Shown here piece by piece: positions 1-6,319 of a stretch of DNA of 7,314 bases; the stretch's first letter is position 1, and each line of letters opens with the position of its first letter. The notes beneath the pieces were generated by a model that made no database searches, had not been told where the DNA came from, and worked only from the letters and a program-made list of their open reading frames with translations. Made by a program: the position numbers and the translations under genes. Source of the DNA: Schlesneria sp. (lineage in GTDB: Bacteria; Planctomycetota; Planctomycetia; Planctomycetales; Planctomycetaceae); the NCBI GenBank assembly GCA_025353525.1, contig JANXOO010000679.1, positions 1 to 7,314 of the forward strand, in the 5' to 3' direction.

Positions 1-2
1 CG

Positions 3-1430
3 CACCGCATCGCCATCGACGATGGAGATTCACGCCGCCGACAGCAAGCGGGAGTTGTGCAGTCATGGGCAGCGAAGCAGCAGGCATCGCAGGCCGAGAT
101 CGACGCTTTGCGTGCGGCGAATGCACGAGCAACGTTCGACAACGGATCGACGGCTGACGAACTCGATTCCAACCGGCTTGGTCCGGCTCGAAATATTCTG
201 TTGAAGTCGACAATACCCAGCCCCGTCCAGCGGTCAAGTTCGTACGGACAGTCGGGTTCAATCGGAATATCAAGTTCGATTGCCACGCCCACCGTATCGA
301 GGACTCACACGGCGCCGATGAATCAAACGATGGTGGTGCCACCATCGAATATTGCCTACGGAGCGTCGAAACTTTCCGACTGGGAAGAAGAGATCAGAAA
401 AATGAACGATCGTGGTACATCCACCCGACGTTCGAATCTGTTCACAACAACCGTCTCGGAAAACGAGATCGCCGACCAGATCGAACGAGATCGAATTCAG
501 CGGGAACTCGACACCCGACATCAAATTGAACGCGAACGATCTGGTTCTGATCGATTGCAGTTGGAACGGCTTGAACGAGAGCGTCTGGAACACCAGCGAT
601 CCGAGCGAGAACGGGTCGAGCGAGACCGTATCGAACGTGATCAGCAGTTGCACGACCGGCAATTGCTCGAACGGCTGGAGCGTGAACGACGTGAACGCGA
701 AAGTCAGAACCGGCAACACTCACATACGGCTCACGAATTTCCCGACAGAACTGATAACACAACTTTCACGCTGGCGTCGCACGACCATACGGAGTCTGAT
801 CACGACGACTCGCACCGCTATCATTCGGAACAGACTCGTCACGAACACGAATTGTCCGCTCGCGAGCGACCAGAGACTGGCCGTTCACATCATGACTACA
901 ATTCGCACACACACCATTCCGCATCAACGACGTTCAGCGACCGATTGGAACACGAACGATTGGAACACGAACGATTGGAACACGTACGATTGGAACACGA
1001 ACGATTGGAACGCGACCGGATCGAGCGTGAGCAGTCTGAACGTGGACGGCTGGAGCGAGAACGACTCGAACGAGAGACGACTCACGCGCATCGGGAATTC
1101 GATCGCTCGGCCGGTCACACCGGGCATGACACATCCAGTACGTCAGAATCGATCCTTCACGATGAATCGGGGAATTCAACGAGTGAGTCGGAATCGCCGC
1201 CAAGTTCGGGAAAACGACGTGGTGGTTGGGGTTGGCCGCGTCGCAAGAAGGGTGCCGAAACAACAGAACCAACCGCCACAGAGGGACTCGAAGATTCGGG
1301 TGCGGCGTCATCCGATGAAATCTCCGGGCACACCCAATCGAGCGACGGGTCCGGCGCCGGTACATCCTCGTCAGGTTGGGGACGAAATCGCAAGCGTCGG
1401 CGAAACTGGCGTGATGGAAGTTCTTCCTGA
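3..1430 (+). CDS. Pentad-repeat, highly charged low-complexity protein (5' end outside window)
   Basis: I do not recognise this gene. The frame is open from the left edge, so the N-terminus is missing; a GTG at 57 lies in frame but has no special claim to be the start. Counting from that codon as residue 1, I see an Ala/Gln-rich stretch (5-25) that could be helical, a Ser/Thr/Pro-rich linker (50-100), a block of five-residue repeats (about 141-215, units such as RLERE, RVERD, RIERD), a His-rich segment (221-290, 15 His), a second pentad block (296-340, RLEHE/RLERE), an acidic Ser/Glu/Thr stretch, and two basic aromatic patches: KRRGGWGWPRRKKG (386-399) and GWGRNRKRRRNWRDG (440-454). No membrane segment is visible in this part. 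The alternating Arg/Glu pattern suggests long charged helices; the basic patches might bind nucleic acid or another polyanion (inference). The DapA-like gene starts 18 bases downstream, so co-transcription is possible. The reading is supported by the residue periodicity and the stop just before the next gene. Confidence 0.75.
   Translation, partial: HRIAIDDGDSRRRQQAGVVQSWAAKQQASQAEIDALRAANARATFDNGSTADELDSNRLGPARNILLKSTIPSPVQRSSSYGQSGSIGISSSIATPTVSRTHTAPMNQTMVVPPSNIAYGASKLSDWEEEIRKMNDRGTSTRRSNLFTTTVSENEIADQIERDRIQRELDTRHQIERERSGSDRLQLERLERERLEHQRSERERVERDRIERDQQLHDRQLLERLERERRERESQNRQHSHTAHEFPDRTDNTTFTLASHDHTESDHDDSHRYHSEQTRHEHELSARERPETGRSHHDYNSHTHHSASTTFSDRLEHERLEHERLEHVRLEHERLERDRIEREQSERGRLERERLERETTHAHREFDRSAGHTGHDTSSTSESILHDESGNSTSESESPPSSGKRRGGWGWPRRKKGAETTEPTATEGLEDSGAASSDEISGHTQSSDGSGAGTSSSGWGRNRKRRRNWRDGSSS
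942..1016 (+). repeat. Five tandem 15-bp repeats inside the pentad-repeat gene
   Basis: Five consecutive 15-bp units begin at 942, 957, 972, 987 and 1002 with consensus cgattggaacacgaa. Units 1, 2 and 4 are identical, unit 3 differs by one base (gta for gaa), and unit 5 ends cgcgac. Each unit encodes RLEHE or a close variant, so array growth or loss keeps the frame. Further degenerate pentads continue to about 1076. The near identity of the units suggests recent duplication by slippage or unequal recombination. Confidence 0.9.
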
Positions 1431-1448
1431 TCGACCGAATGATCTACC

Positions 1449-2405
1449 ATGAATTCCCCCGATCCGTTGACGTTGGTCCGACCGCGCCGAAAGGTGAACG
1501 GAATTTCTGCCGTTTTGCTTCCTTTCTCGCCGTCCGGCGATATCGATTGGGATGCATTTGAACGACTGGTGAGCCGAACCGCGTCTGCAGGACTCATGCC
1601 CGCCGTCAATATGGATACGGGTTACGTCAATCTGCTGGACACCGTAGTTCAGAACGAAGTCCTGCGACGGACTCGCAGTATTCTCGGCGGATCCCCTTTT
1701 GTGGCGGGAGCGTTCGTTGCTGATCGCGAAGGAGATTCCTTCCTGCCAGACGCCTATGCCGAACGATTGCATGCGATACAGGCCTGCGGCGGAACACCGA
1801 TTCTGTTCCAGTCGTTCGGTCTCACGCGGCAACCGGGGCCGGACGTTGTTGAAAGTTATGCTCAATTGGCAACCGAAACCGACAGATTTCTCGCCTTTGA
1901 ACTGACGACCGAACTGGCACCGTTCGGAGCGGTTTATGATATCGGGACAATTGCCGGTTTGATGTCGATCAACCAATGCGTCGGGCTGAAGCACTCGTCG
2001 TTTCGTCGTGAACCCGAATGGCTTCGTCTTGAACTTCGGAATTCCATGCGACCCGAATTTGTCATTTACACAGGGAATGATTTTGCCATCGATATGATCG
2101 TATATGGCAGTGACTATCTGCTGGGATTGAGCGCGTTTGCACCCGACCTGTTTGCCCGGCGTGACGACTACTGGCGAACGGGAGATTCTCGTTTTTATGA
2201 ATTGAACGACCAGTTGCAATATCTCGGTCACTTTGCCTTTCGAATGCCGTCACCAGGCTACAAACATTCGGCAGCCCAGTTCCTGAAGTTGCGAGGCTGG
2301 ATCGAATCGGATCGCCCTCACCCGAAAGGCATTCAACGTCCCGAATCGGATCTCGCAGTCCTCAGGGAAATCGGCCAACGACTGGATATTTTCCCGACGA
2401 CGTAA
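1449..2405 (+). CDS. Dihydrodipicolinate synthase/N-acetylneuraminate lyase family protein (divergent)
   Basis: A 318-residue protein, slightly longer than the roughly 290-300 usual for DapA/NanA-type (beta/alpha)8 aldolases. It opens the barrel with VNGISAVLLPFSPSGDIDW (17-35), typical of the family, and carries Lys181 in VGLKHSS, at the place of the Schiff-base lysine (GIKEATG in DapA). The rest of the DapA site is changed: the GTTGE motif reads MDTGY (55-59), the tyrosine of LYNVP is replaced by Phe150 in LAFEL, and the TPYY motif reads TPILF (116-120). It probably forms an imine with an alpha-keto acid substrate, but it is unlikely to be the lysine-pathway enzyme; the substrate cannot be told from sequence. 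The ATG at 1449 is the first in frame after a stop at 1440 and has no clear Shine-Dalgarno. It lies 18 bases after the pentad-repeat gene, so coupled expression is possible. The family call is firm; the function is open. Confidence 0.88.
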   Translation: MNSPDPLTLVRPRRKVNGISAVLLPFSPSGDIDWDAFERLVSRTASAGLMPAVNMDTGYVNLLDTVVQNEVLRRTRSILGGSPFVAGAFVADREGDSFLPDAYAERLHAIQACGGTPILFQSFGLTRQPGPDVVESYAQLATETDRFLAFELTTELAPFGAVYDIGTIAGLMSINQCVGLKHSSFRREPEWLRLELRNSMRPEFVIYTGNDFAIDMIVYGSDYLLGLSAFAPDLFARRDDYWRTGDSRFYELNDQLQYLGHFAFRMPSPGYKHSAAQFLKLRGWIESDRPHPKGIQRPESDLAVLREIGQRLDIFPTT

Positions 2406-2428
2406 AATGCAATCGACACTTTTCACGA

Positions 2429-2452
2429 ACGGCTTCGTATTTCCGAAGTCGT
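2429..2452 (+). terminator. Possible hairpin terminator after the DapA-like gene
   Basis: ACGGCTTCG (2429-2437) pairs with CGAAGTCGT (2444-2452) as nine base pairs with one G-U, around a six-base loop; one more A-U and a G-U extend the base. It sits 23 bases after the stop codon of the DapA-like gene. Only three T follow the stem, so termination would be weak; it could instead be an RNA-stability structure. Confidence 0.4.
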
Positions 2453-2480
2453 TTCCGAATCGTAAATGCCGCGTTAGTGT

Positions 2481-2508
2481 TTGAGAAATACCTGTGTCCC
2501 GATACAAC
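2481..2508 (+). promoter_or_regulatory. Possible sigma-70-type promoter for the phosphofructokinase
   Basis: TTGAGA (2481-2486, five of six to the -35 consensus) and TACAAC (2503-2508, four of six to the -10) are separated by 16 bases. Transcription would begin near 2515, giving a leader of about 34 bases that includes the Shine-Dalgarno. It lies after the hairpin at 2429-2452, consistent with a separate transcription unit. This is a match by eye to an E. coli consensus. Confidence 0.3.
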
Positions 2509-2536
2509 TTCCCACCATAATCCGTTTTCATTTTTT

Positions 2537-2540
2537 GAGG
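2537..2540 (+). promoter_or_regulatory. Shine-Dalgarno of the phosphofructokinase gene
   Basis: GAGG lies eight bases before ATG 2549 and decides the start in favour of that ATG over the upstream in-frame GTG at 2477. Confidence 0.7.
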
Positions 2541-2548
2541 GACTTTCA

Positions 2549-3931
2549 ATGATTCGCTATGCAATTCTGACAGCCGGTGGAGATACCCCTGCACTGAATG
2601 CCACAATTTGCGGAGCGGTCGAACGGGCAAATTCACTGAAAATTGAAATGATCGGAATCATTCGGGGTTTTGCAGGTATTCACGATCCCAAAGTTCCGCA
2701 CGTGCGACTGAACCCTCTCTTCACGACGATTCCCGAGTTGACTCCGTTCATGGGTGGAACCTTGCTCGGTGCCTCGCGTACGTACATTGATCCCGATCAG
2801 ACCGAAGTGATGGCCGAGATCCGGCATCGACTCGAAATCCTCAAGATCGACGGAATGATCTGCATCGGGGGTGATGGAACGATCAATGGAATGCAGCCGT
2901 TGTCCGAATTCTTCCCGTGCGTTCTCGCCCCGAAAACGATCGACAACGATCTTGGACTGAACTACTCGGACGAAGTGAACGAGTTGACGTTTGACGAAAG
3001 TGAAAACGGTGGTCGTCGGCATCCGGGAAAAACACCTGGACGGCCGGTGATCGGATTGGATGAAATCGTCAATTACGTCACACCCGGTTTCGCGACAGCG
3101 GTTTTCGTAGTGGTGCAAGGGGTCGAGCGAATCCGTACGACGGCGGAAAGTCATCGCCGTATTGCGATCATCGAAGTCATGGGCCGCGATTCCGGCTTCA
3201 TTCCACTCGGTTCGTCCTACGGCCAACCGGACATTATCCTGATACCCGAAGTGCCACTCGATATGGACCGCCTGGAGCAGCGTATCGCCGAACTGTATGA
3301 TCTGCAAAAACACGTCGTGATCGTGCTGGGTGAAGGAGTCTCTGATCAGGACGGACGGCAACTGGGAGCGGCGACGAAGAGCTACGATCCGGCGGGCAAC
3401 ATCATTTTCAGCGGAGCCGCCGAAGAATTGAAACGTCTGCTCTGCAAACGATTCGGCGACGATTTCTTTGGCACACGCCGCAAGCACGAATCAGCAGACT
3501 CGGCGATTTTCACACGAAAAGTCGGACACACTCAGCGGGGTGGCTTTCCAATCAAGTTCGACCGCTTTCACGCGGTCCAACTGGGAGGCAAGGCAGTCGA
3601 TTTACTGATCGAAGGCCGCAATAACGCGATTGCAACGTTACAGTGGTCACAGGAAAAAGGATTCTTTCCCGATTCGTTGATGGCAAACAAGCTGCGCGAT
3701 CAGTGGGGAAAAATTCATCCCCGACACGTCCATCCATCATTCTACGACGCACAACGATTCCAGCCCTCGTTACTCGGCAAAAACTACCTGCGTTCCGTAC
3801 TGACGGGAGCCATCGGAGCCGAAGATGTCGAACAAATCCGGGCAGACATGTTCAGCCCCGGAAAACTTTCAACCCGCTATCAAAGCGTCAACATCGACAT
3901 CCAGCGCCGAATCGAAACGATCCGTGAGTGA
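2549..3931 (+). CDS. pfkA: 6-phosphofructokinase (PFKA superfamily, phosphoryl donor uncertain)
   Basis: A 460-residue cytoplasmic enzyme that phosphorylates fructose 6-phosphate to fructose 1,6-bisphosphate in glycolysis, or reversibly if it uses pyrophosphate. I chose ATG 2549 because GAGG at 2537-2540 sits eight bases upstream and the product begins MIRYAILTAGGDTPALNA, the normal PFK N-terminus; an in-frame GTG at 2477 would add 24 unrelated residues. Motifs in order: GGDTPALNA (10-18), GGDGT (107-111), PKTIDND (128-134, catalytic Asp132), MGRDSG (211-216), GEG (261-263) and VGHTQRGG (325-332), which binds the sugar phosphate. Gly110 is the residue associated with ATP use, whereas Lys129 is typical of pyrophosphate enzymes; both occur together in plant and trypanosome ATP enzymes. 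The stretch between TIDND and GFATA is about 45 residues, against nine in E. coli PfkA, so there is a large insertion rich in Glu, Gly and Arg. It is longer than PfkA (320 residues), as group III members often are. Confidence 0.93.
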   Translation: MIRYAILTAGGDTPALNATICGAVERANSLKIEMIGIIRGFAGIHDPKVPHVRLNPLFTTIPELTPFMGGTLLGASRTYIDPDQTEVMAEIRHRLEILKIDGMICIGGDGTINGMQPLSEFFPCVLAPKTIDNDLGLNYSDEVNELTFDESENGGRRHPGKTPGRPVIGLDEIVNYVTPGFATAVFVVVQGVERIRTTAESHRRIAIIEVMGRDSGFIPLGSSYGQPDIILIPEVPLDMDRLEQRIAELYDLQKHVVIVLGEGVSDQDGRQLGAATKSYDPAGNIIFSGAAEELKRLLCKRFGDDFFGTRRKHESADSAIFTRKVGHTQRGGFPIKFDRFHAVQLGGKAVDLLIEGRNNAIATLQWSQEKGFFPDSLMANKLRDQWGKIHPRHVHPSFYDAQRFQPSLLGKNYLRSVLTGAIGAEDVEQIRADMFSPGKLSTRYQSVNIDIQRRIETIRE

Positions 3932-3957
3932 GATCCGCATCGGCGTAGCGAACTTCG

Positions 3958-4890
3958 TCAGTCTGTGCCGACGCGTGCTGTGTCCGGTAACACCAGCAAT
4001 TCGCTGCGTCCTTCGATGGCGATGTACTCGCTGTTTGATGCCACGGTTTTGAACACTTCGACTCCCCCGCCCATCCAGTGAATTTCGATTTCGACATCGT
4101 CGCGATTTTCGGCCAGGCCGAATTCAAGGCGGTGTTCGTTCGAGGCCTGATACCCGTCACCTCCGACCAACTGACGTGTCAATAGCATCTCGCCCGCTTT
4201 GACAGTGACTCGCGTTCCAATTGCGTCGCGGGATTTTCGAGTGCCAACGAGTTTCAATCCGATGCCGCGACCCGGGTTTACGGTTCGGTTTGTCACGAGG
4301 GCTGCCGGGTCGTCAAGGTGCGAGATTGCGACATCGTTCAAACCGTCCCGATTCCAGTCAAGTCGAGCCAAGCCCCTGCCAAGCTTGATTTCGTCGAAGA
4401 AGTGACCAAGATCCTTGCCAAACAGCTCCGTAAACCTGGTCCCTGTGTTCTGAAAGAATTGCGGCCGCATTTTGTAAGGGAGTTTTTTATAAGTGAAGTC
4501 GTCGACATGGCCGTTTGCCAGAATAATATCCTCCCAACCGTCCCGGTCCGCATCCAGAAACTGTGTCCCGAATCCCAACATCGACCAACTGGGGTCGAGC
4601 AGTCCCGTTGATCGGGCACGATCCGCAAATGCGAGCGAACCGAGGTTGATATAGAGCGTGTTGGATTCGTTGTAGAAATTCGAGACGTACAAATCGAGGC
4701 GACCATCGTTATTGGCATCCCCCGCTGCGATCCCCATGCACGCCTGTGCCACACCCGATTCGTCGTACGCCTTGCCGGAAATGACTCCGATTTCACTGAA
4801 GTGAACCTCACCGCTTTCACTTGATTCAGGGGTGAAAAAAAAGTTGGCACGTCCGTTATTGCCAACGAAGACACTGATCGTCCCGGAATT
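3958..4890 (-). CDS. C-terminal half of the split lipoprotein: last FG-GAP blades plus ASPIC/UnbV domain
   Basis: This is the downstream frame of the broken gene, 310 codons from the resumption point to the stop. It opens with a propeller blade (FVGNNGRANFFF), then GEVHFSEIGVISGKAY and ACMGIAAGD, which match the usual order in CRTAC1-like proteins. Calcium loops lie at residues 58-66, 113-121 and 178-186 of this fragment. From about 218 to 294 comes the ASPIC/UnbV domain: SRDAIGTRVTVKAGEM, the RQLVGGDGYQASNE turn, LEFGLA, IEIHWMGGGVEVF, and a closing YIAIEG. It has no signal peptide of its own. If translated separately it could start at GTG 4752, but that would cut a blade, so I regard it as part of the upstream gene. 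Its stop is 26 bases from the stop of the convergent phosphofructokinase gene, with no clear terminator between. Confidence 0.8.
   Translation of the reverse strand, partial: NSGTISVFVGNNGRANFFFTPESSESGEVHFSEIGVISGKAYDESGVAQACMGIAAGDANNDGRLDLYVSNFYNESNTLYINLGSLAFADRARSTGLLDPSWSMLGFGTQFLDADRDGWEDIILANGHVDDFTYKKLPYKMRPQFFQNTGTRFTELFGKDLGHFFDEIKLGRGLARLDWNRDGLNDVAISHLDDPAALVTNRTVNPGRGIGLKLVGTRKSRDAIGTRVTVKAGEMLLTRQLVGGDGYQASNEHRLEFGLAENRDDVEIEIHWMGGGVEVFKTVASNSEYIAIEGRSELLVLPDTARVGTD
4835..4842 (-). repeat. T8 homopolymer on the sense strand of the broken gene
   Basis: The plus strand has eight A (4835-4842), so the lipoprotein mRNA has eight U. One extra U would move the first frame (DVPTFFS) into the second (DVPTFFFTPESSE), the frame of the C-terminal half. 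The run is thus either a place where replication or sequencing could have lost a base, or a place where transcriptional slippage could restore the frame. Confidence 0.9.
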
Positions 4891-4900
4891 GGCGTCTGAT
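4884..4900 (-). other. Apparent -1 frameshift site in the lipoprotein gene
   Basis: Family-like residues end in one frame with DQT (4893) and resume in another with NSG (4890). The sense strand here reads gatcagacgccaattccggg; one extra base, for example a third A after cc, gives DQTPNSG. There is no homopolymer at this exact place. The favoured reading from here on has mostly C- or T-ending codons, whereas the other frame uses ata, tca and cga, which supports placing the break here rather than at the T8 run downstream. Confidence 0.65.
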
Positions 4901-5888
4901 CGTTGGCAGCGTAAAAGTCGAGTTTTCCATTATCATTCAGATCGGCGGCCACGATTCCAGTCCCTTTGCCATCGGCACGAAAGCCGGATGAACGAGTCGT
5001 TTCTTCGAAAGTTCCGTTGCCACCGTTGCGATAAATCCGGTTGGGAGCCGGGGGATATAACCTGGGCCCACAACTGTCGGGAATACGATGCAGCCCTTCT
5101 CTGCAGTCGCGATTGACTTGTGGGTCAAACGAAACGTATTCGACGACGATCAAATCAGGAAAACCGTCGCCGTGGAAGTCACCCCAGGAACTCGCCGAAT
5201 GCAGTCCGTCGAAGTTCAGGCCGACTGATCGAGTCACGTCCTGGAATGTCCCATCACCTTGATTGCAATAGAGCGAGCAGCGAGGATATCCCGTGACAAA
5301 CAAATCCAGGTGCCCGTCACAATTGTAGTCACATACGCTGCATCCAAGCGTATAGTACGACGATTCGGCCAACCCCGACTGGACCCCGATGTTGGTGAAT
5401 TCGGGTGTGCCGGTATTTGAATAGAACGCATTCGGCAACCCGCTCGTTTCAATGACAGGACCCTGGATCGTCCCACCTCCGGTCACAAACAGATCCGGAG
5501 TGTCGTTAAGGTCGAAGTCAAATAACGCCGAACCACCTCCGACCGATTCAAAGATCGCAAACGTGCGCCCCTCCCGCCCATTGCGATAAGTAAAATCGAG
5601 TCCGGCTGCGCGCGACACCTCGGAAAACCAATCGTCGTCACGAGGTTTTCGTGGCTCCGGAACCGGCGAAACAATCAACGTCGAGCCTGTTTTGCCAGTT
5701 TCCGGCGCAGCTGGCGGCCTATCAAGAGCCAACCTGGCCGGCGGGATCGCGTCCTGACATCCTGAGGCGATTGCCAGCACGAACGCCAGCAGTATTTCAG
5801 CGGCTCGTTGCCGGGAAATAGGACCGTTCACAGTGACGCCTGAATATGTAGTCGATCCGTGCATTCGAGCCCTGTCGAGACACCGCAT

Positions 5889-6232
5889 TTCTGTCGACGC
5901 TCGAAAAATTAAAACAGCGGTTTAAAAAATGGGCTGCGGTGGCCTCATCGGAATTCACGAGTTGAGGAGATCCTATACAATACCGTGAACAGCGGAATCG
6001 GCCAGTCAACGTTGTCGTCTGACCGTCTGAGACATCAGGAAATCCCTCATTTCACGTTAGATTGAGTTCACGGTCGAATCGATTGCAAGGCCACTCCGGG
6101 CAGCGATTCCCTCGCGCGAGGCCGATTTTTCCGGACGTTTTTCTAAGCCATTTTTCAGTTCCCTCTCACTTCTTTTCGCTACCGATCCGACTTTACCTGG
6201 TGTTTCGCTGGAAACTTCTGGCGATATTCGAC
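5889..6232. other. Divergent intergenic region between the lipoprotein gene and rpmI
   Basis: About 340 bases without a convincing gene. It should carry the promoter of the minus-strand lipoprotein gene, but I could not find a well-spaced -35/-10 pair on that strand (TTGACT near 6010 and TATTGT near 5980 are about 21 bases apart, too far). A 12-base palindrome, cctcgcgcgagg, lies at 6110-6121, followed by T-rich sequence (6125-6160). Short open frames on both strands have no protein-like features. Confidence 0.5.
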
Positions 6233-6238
6233 TATACT
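6209..6238 (+). promoter_or_regulatory. Possible promoter of rpmI-rplT
   Basis: TATACT (6233-6238) is a five-of-six -10 match. A weak -35, TGGAAA (6209-6214), lies 18 bases upstream. Transcription would start near 6245 and give a leader of about 75 bases before the rpmI ATG. The -10 is good; the -35 is uncertain. Confidence 0.4.
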
Positions 6239-6259
6239 CCTCGGCCCGTTGACGGGGGG

Positions 6260-6303
6260 ATGCGGAGTGGATTGAATGCGACTCTGCGTTTCAGCCTTTG
6301 AAA
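6260..6303 (+). promoter_or_regulatory. Structured leader of rpmI: two adjacent hairpins before the Shine-Dalgarno
   Basis: TGCGGAGT (6261-6268) pairs with ACTCTGCG (6281-6288) including two G-U pairs, with a 12-base loop; one more A-U extends it. Directly next, TTTCA (6289-6293) pairs with TGAAA (6299-6303) around GCCTT; base 6289 can join only one of the two stems. The second stem ends three bases before AAGGA, the Shine-Dalgarno. In E. coli and Bacillus the rpmI-rplT operon is repressed by L20 binding its own leader; a similar role here is inference from position alone. Confidence 0.35.
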
Positions 6304-6319
6304 TCAAGGAATTACGGCC

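Larger units (their letters stand above)
3958..5864 (-). pseudogene. CRTAC1-type FG-GAP/ASPIC-UnbV lipoprotein, split by a frameshift
   Basis: Joined across the break this is a protein of about 635 residues: an exported lipoprotein with a beta-propeller of FG-GAP/VCBS repeats and a C-terminal ASPIC/UnbV domain. The signal peptide (h-region ILLAFVLAIA) ends in ASGC, with Cys36 as lipidation site. Calcium-loop motifs follow: FDFDLNDTPD, CDYNCDGHLD, GDFHGDGFPD, ADLNDNGKLD, then in the second frame GDANNDGRLD, LDADRDGWED and LDWNRDGLND. The Cys pair at 254 and 265 before a YRNGGNGTF blade is typical of the family. The first frame holds to about 4893 (DFYAANDQT); family-like sequence then resumes one frame over at 4890 (NSGTISVFVGNNG). 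Restoring one base (ccaaatt for ccaatt) would read through. As written, the first frame runs on without homology to a stop at 4338. I chose ATG 5864 because AGGG lies five bases upstream; ATG 5888 and GTG 5831 are alternatives, and GTG 5831 gives the most typical signal-peptide length. The molecular role is unknown. True mutation or assembly error cannot be distinguished here. Confidence 0.85.

Noticed and set aside
942..1016. CRISPR-like array
   Set aside because: The units are contiguous 15-bp coding repeats with no spacers.
412..1452. A 346-codon open frame on the plus strand, one frame away from the pentad-repeat gene
   Set aside because: It overlaps the pentad-repeat gene and is kept open by the 15-bp repeats, whose length is a multiple of three; its product (DWNTN repeats) has no protein-like layout and it overlaps the start of the next gene.
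924..2231. Antisense open frames opposite the repeat gene and the DapA-like gene
   Set aside because: They mirror the coding strand, lack recognisable domains, and the plus-strand products are clearly the better reading.
2477..2548. In-frame GTG start at 2477 for the phosphofructokinase
   Set aside because: The extra 24 residues do not match the family, it overlaps the candidate promoter, and ATG 2549 has a good Shine-Dalgarno.
4338..4889. Continuation of the first lipoprotein frame down to the stop at 4338
   Set aside because: Residues after DQT are Ser/Arg-rich without FG-GAP motifs, while the other frame carries the expected blades; it is an out-of-frame readout.
6110..6121. Palindrome cctcgcgcgagg as an operator or terminator
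   Set aside because: It is short, GC-rich and has no loop room beyond a four-pair stem; chance is a sufficient explanation without comparative data.
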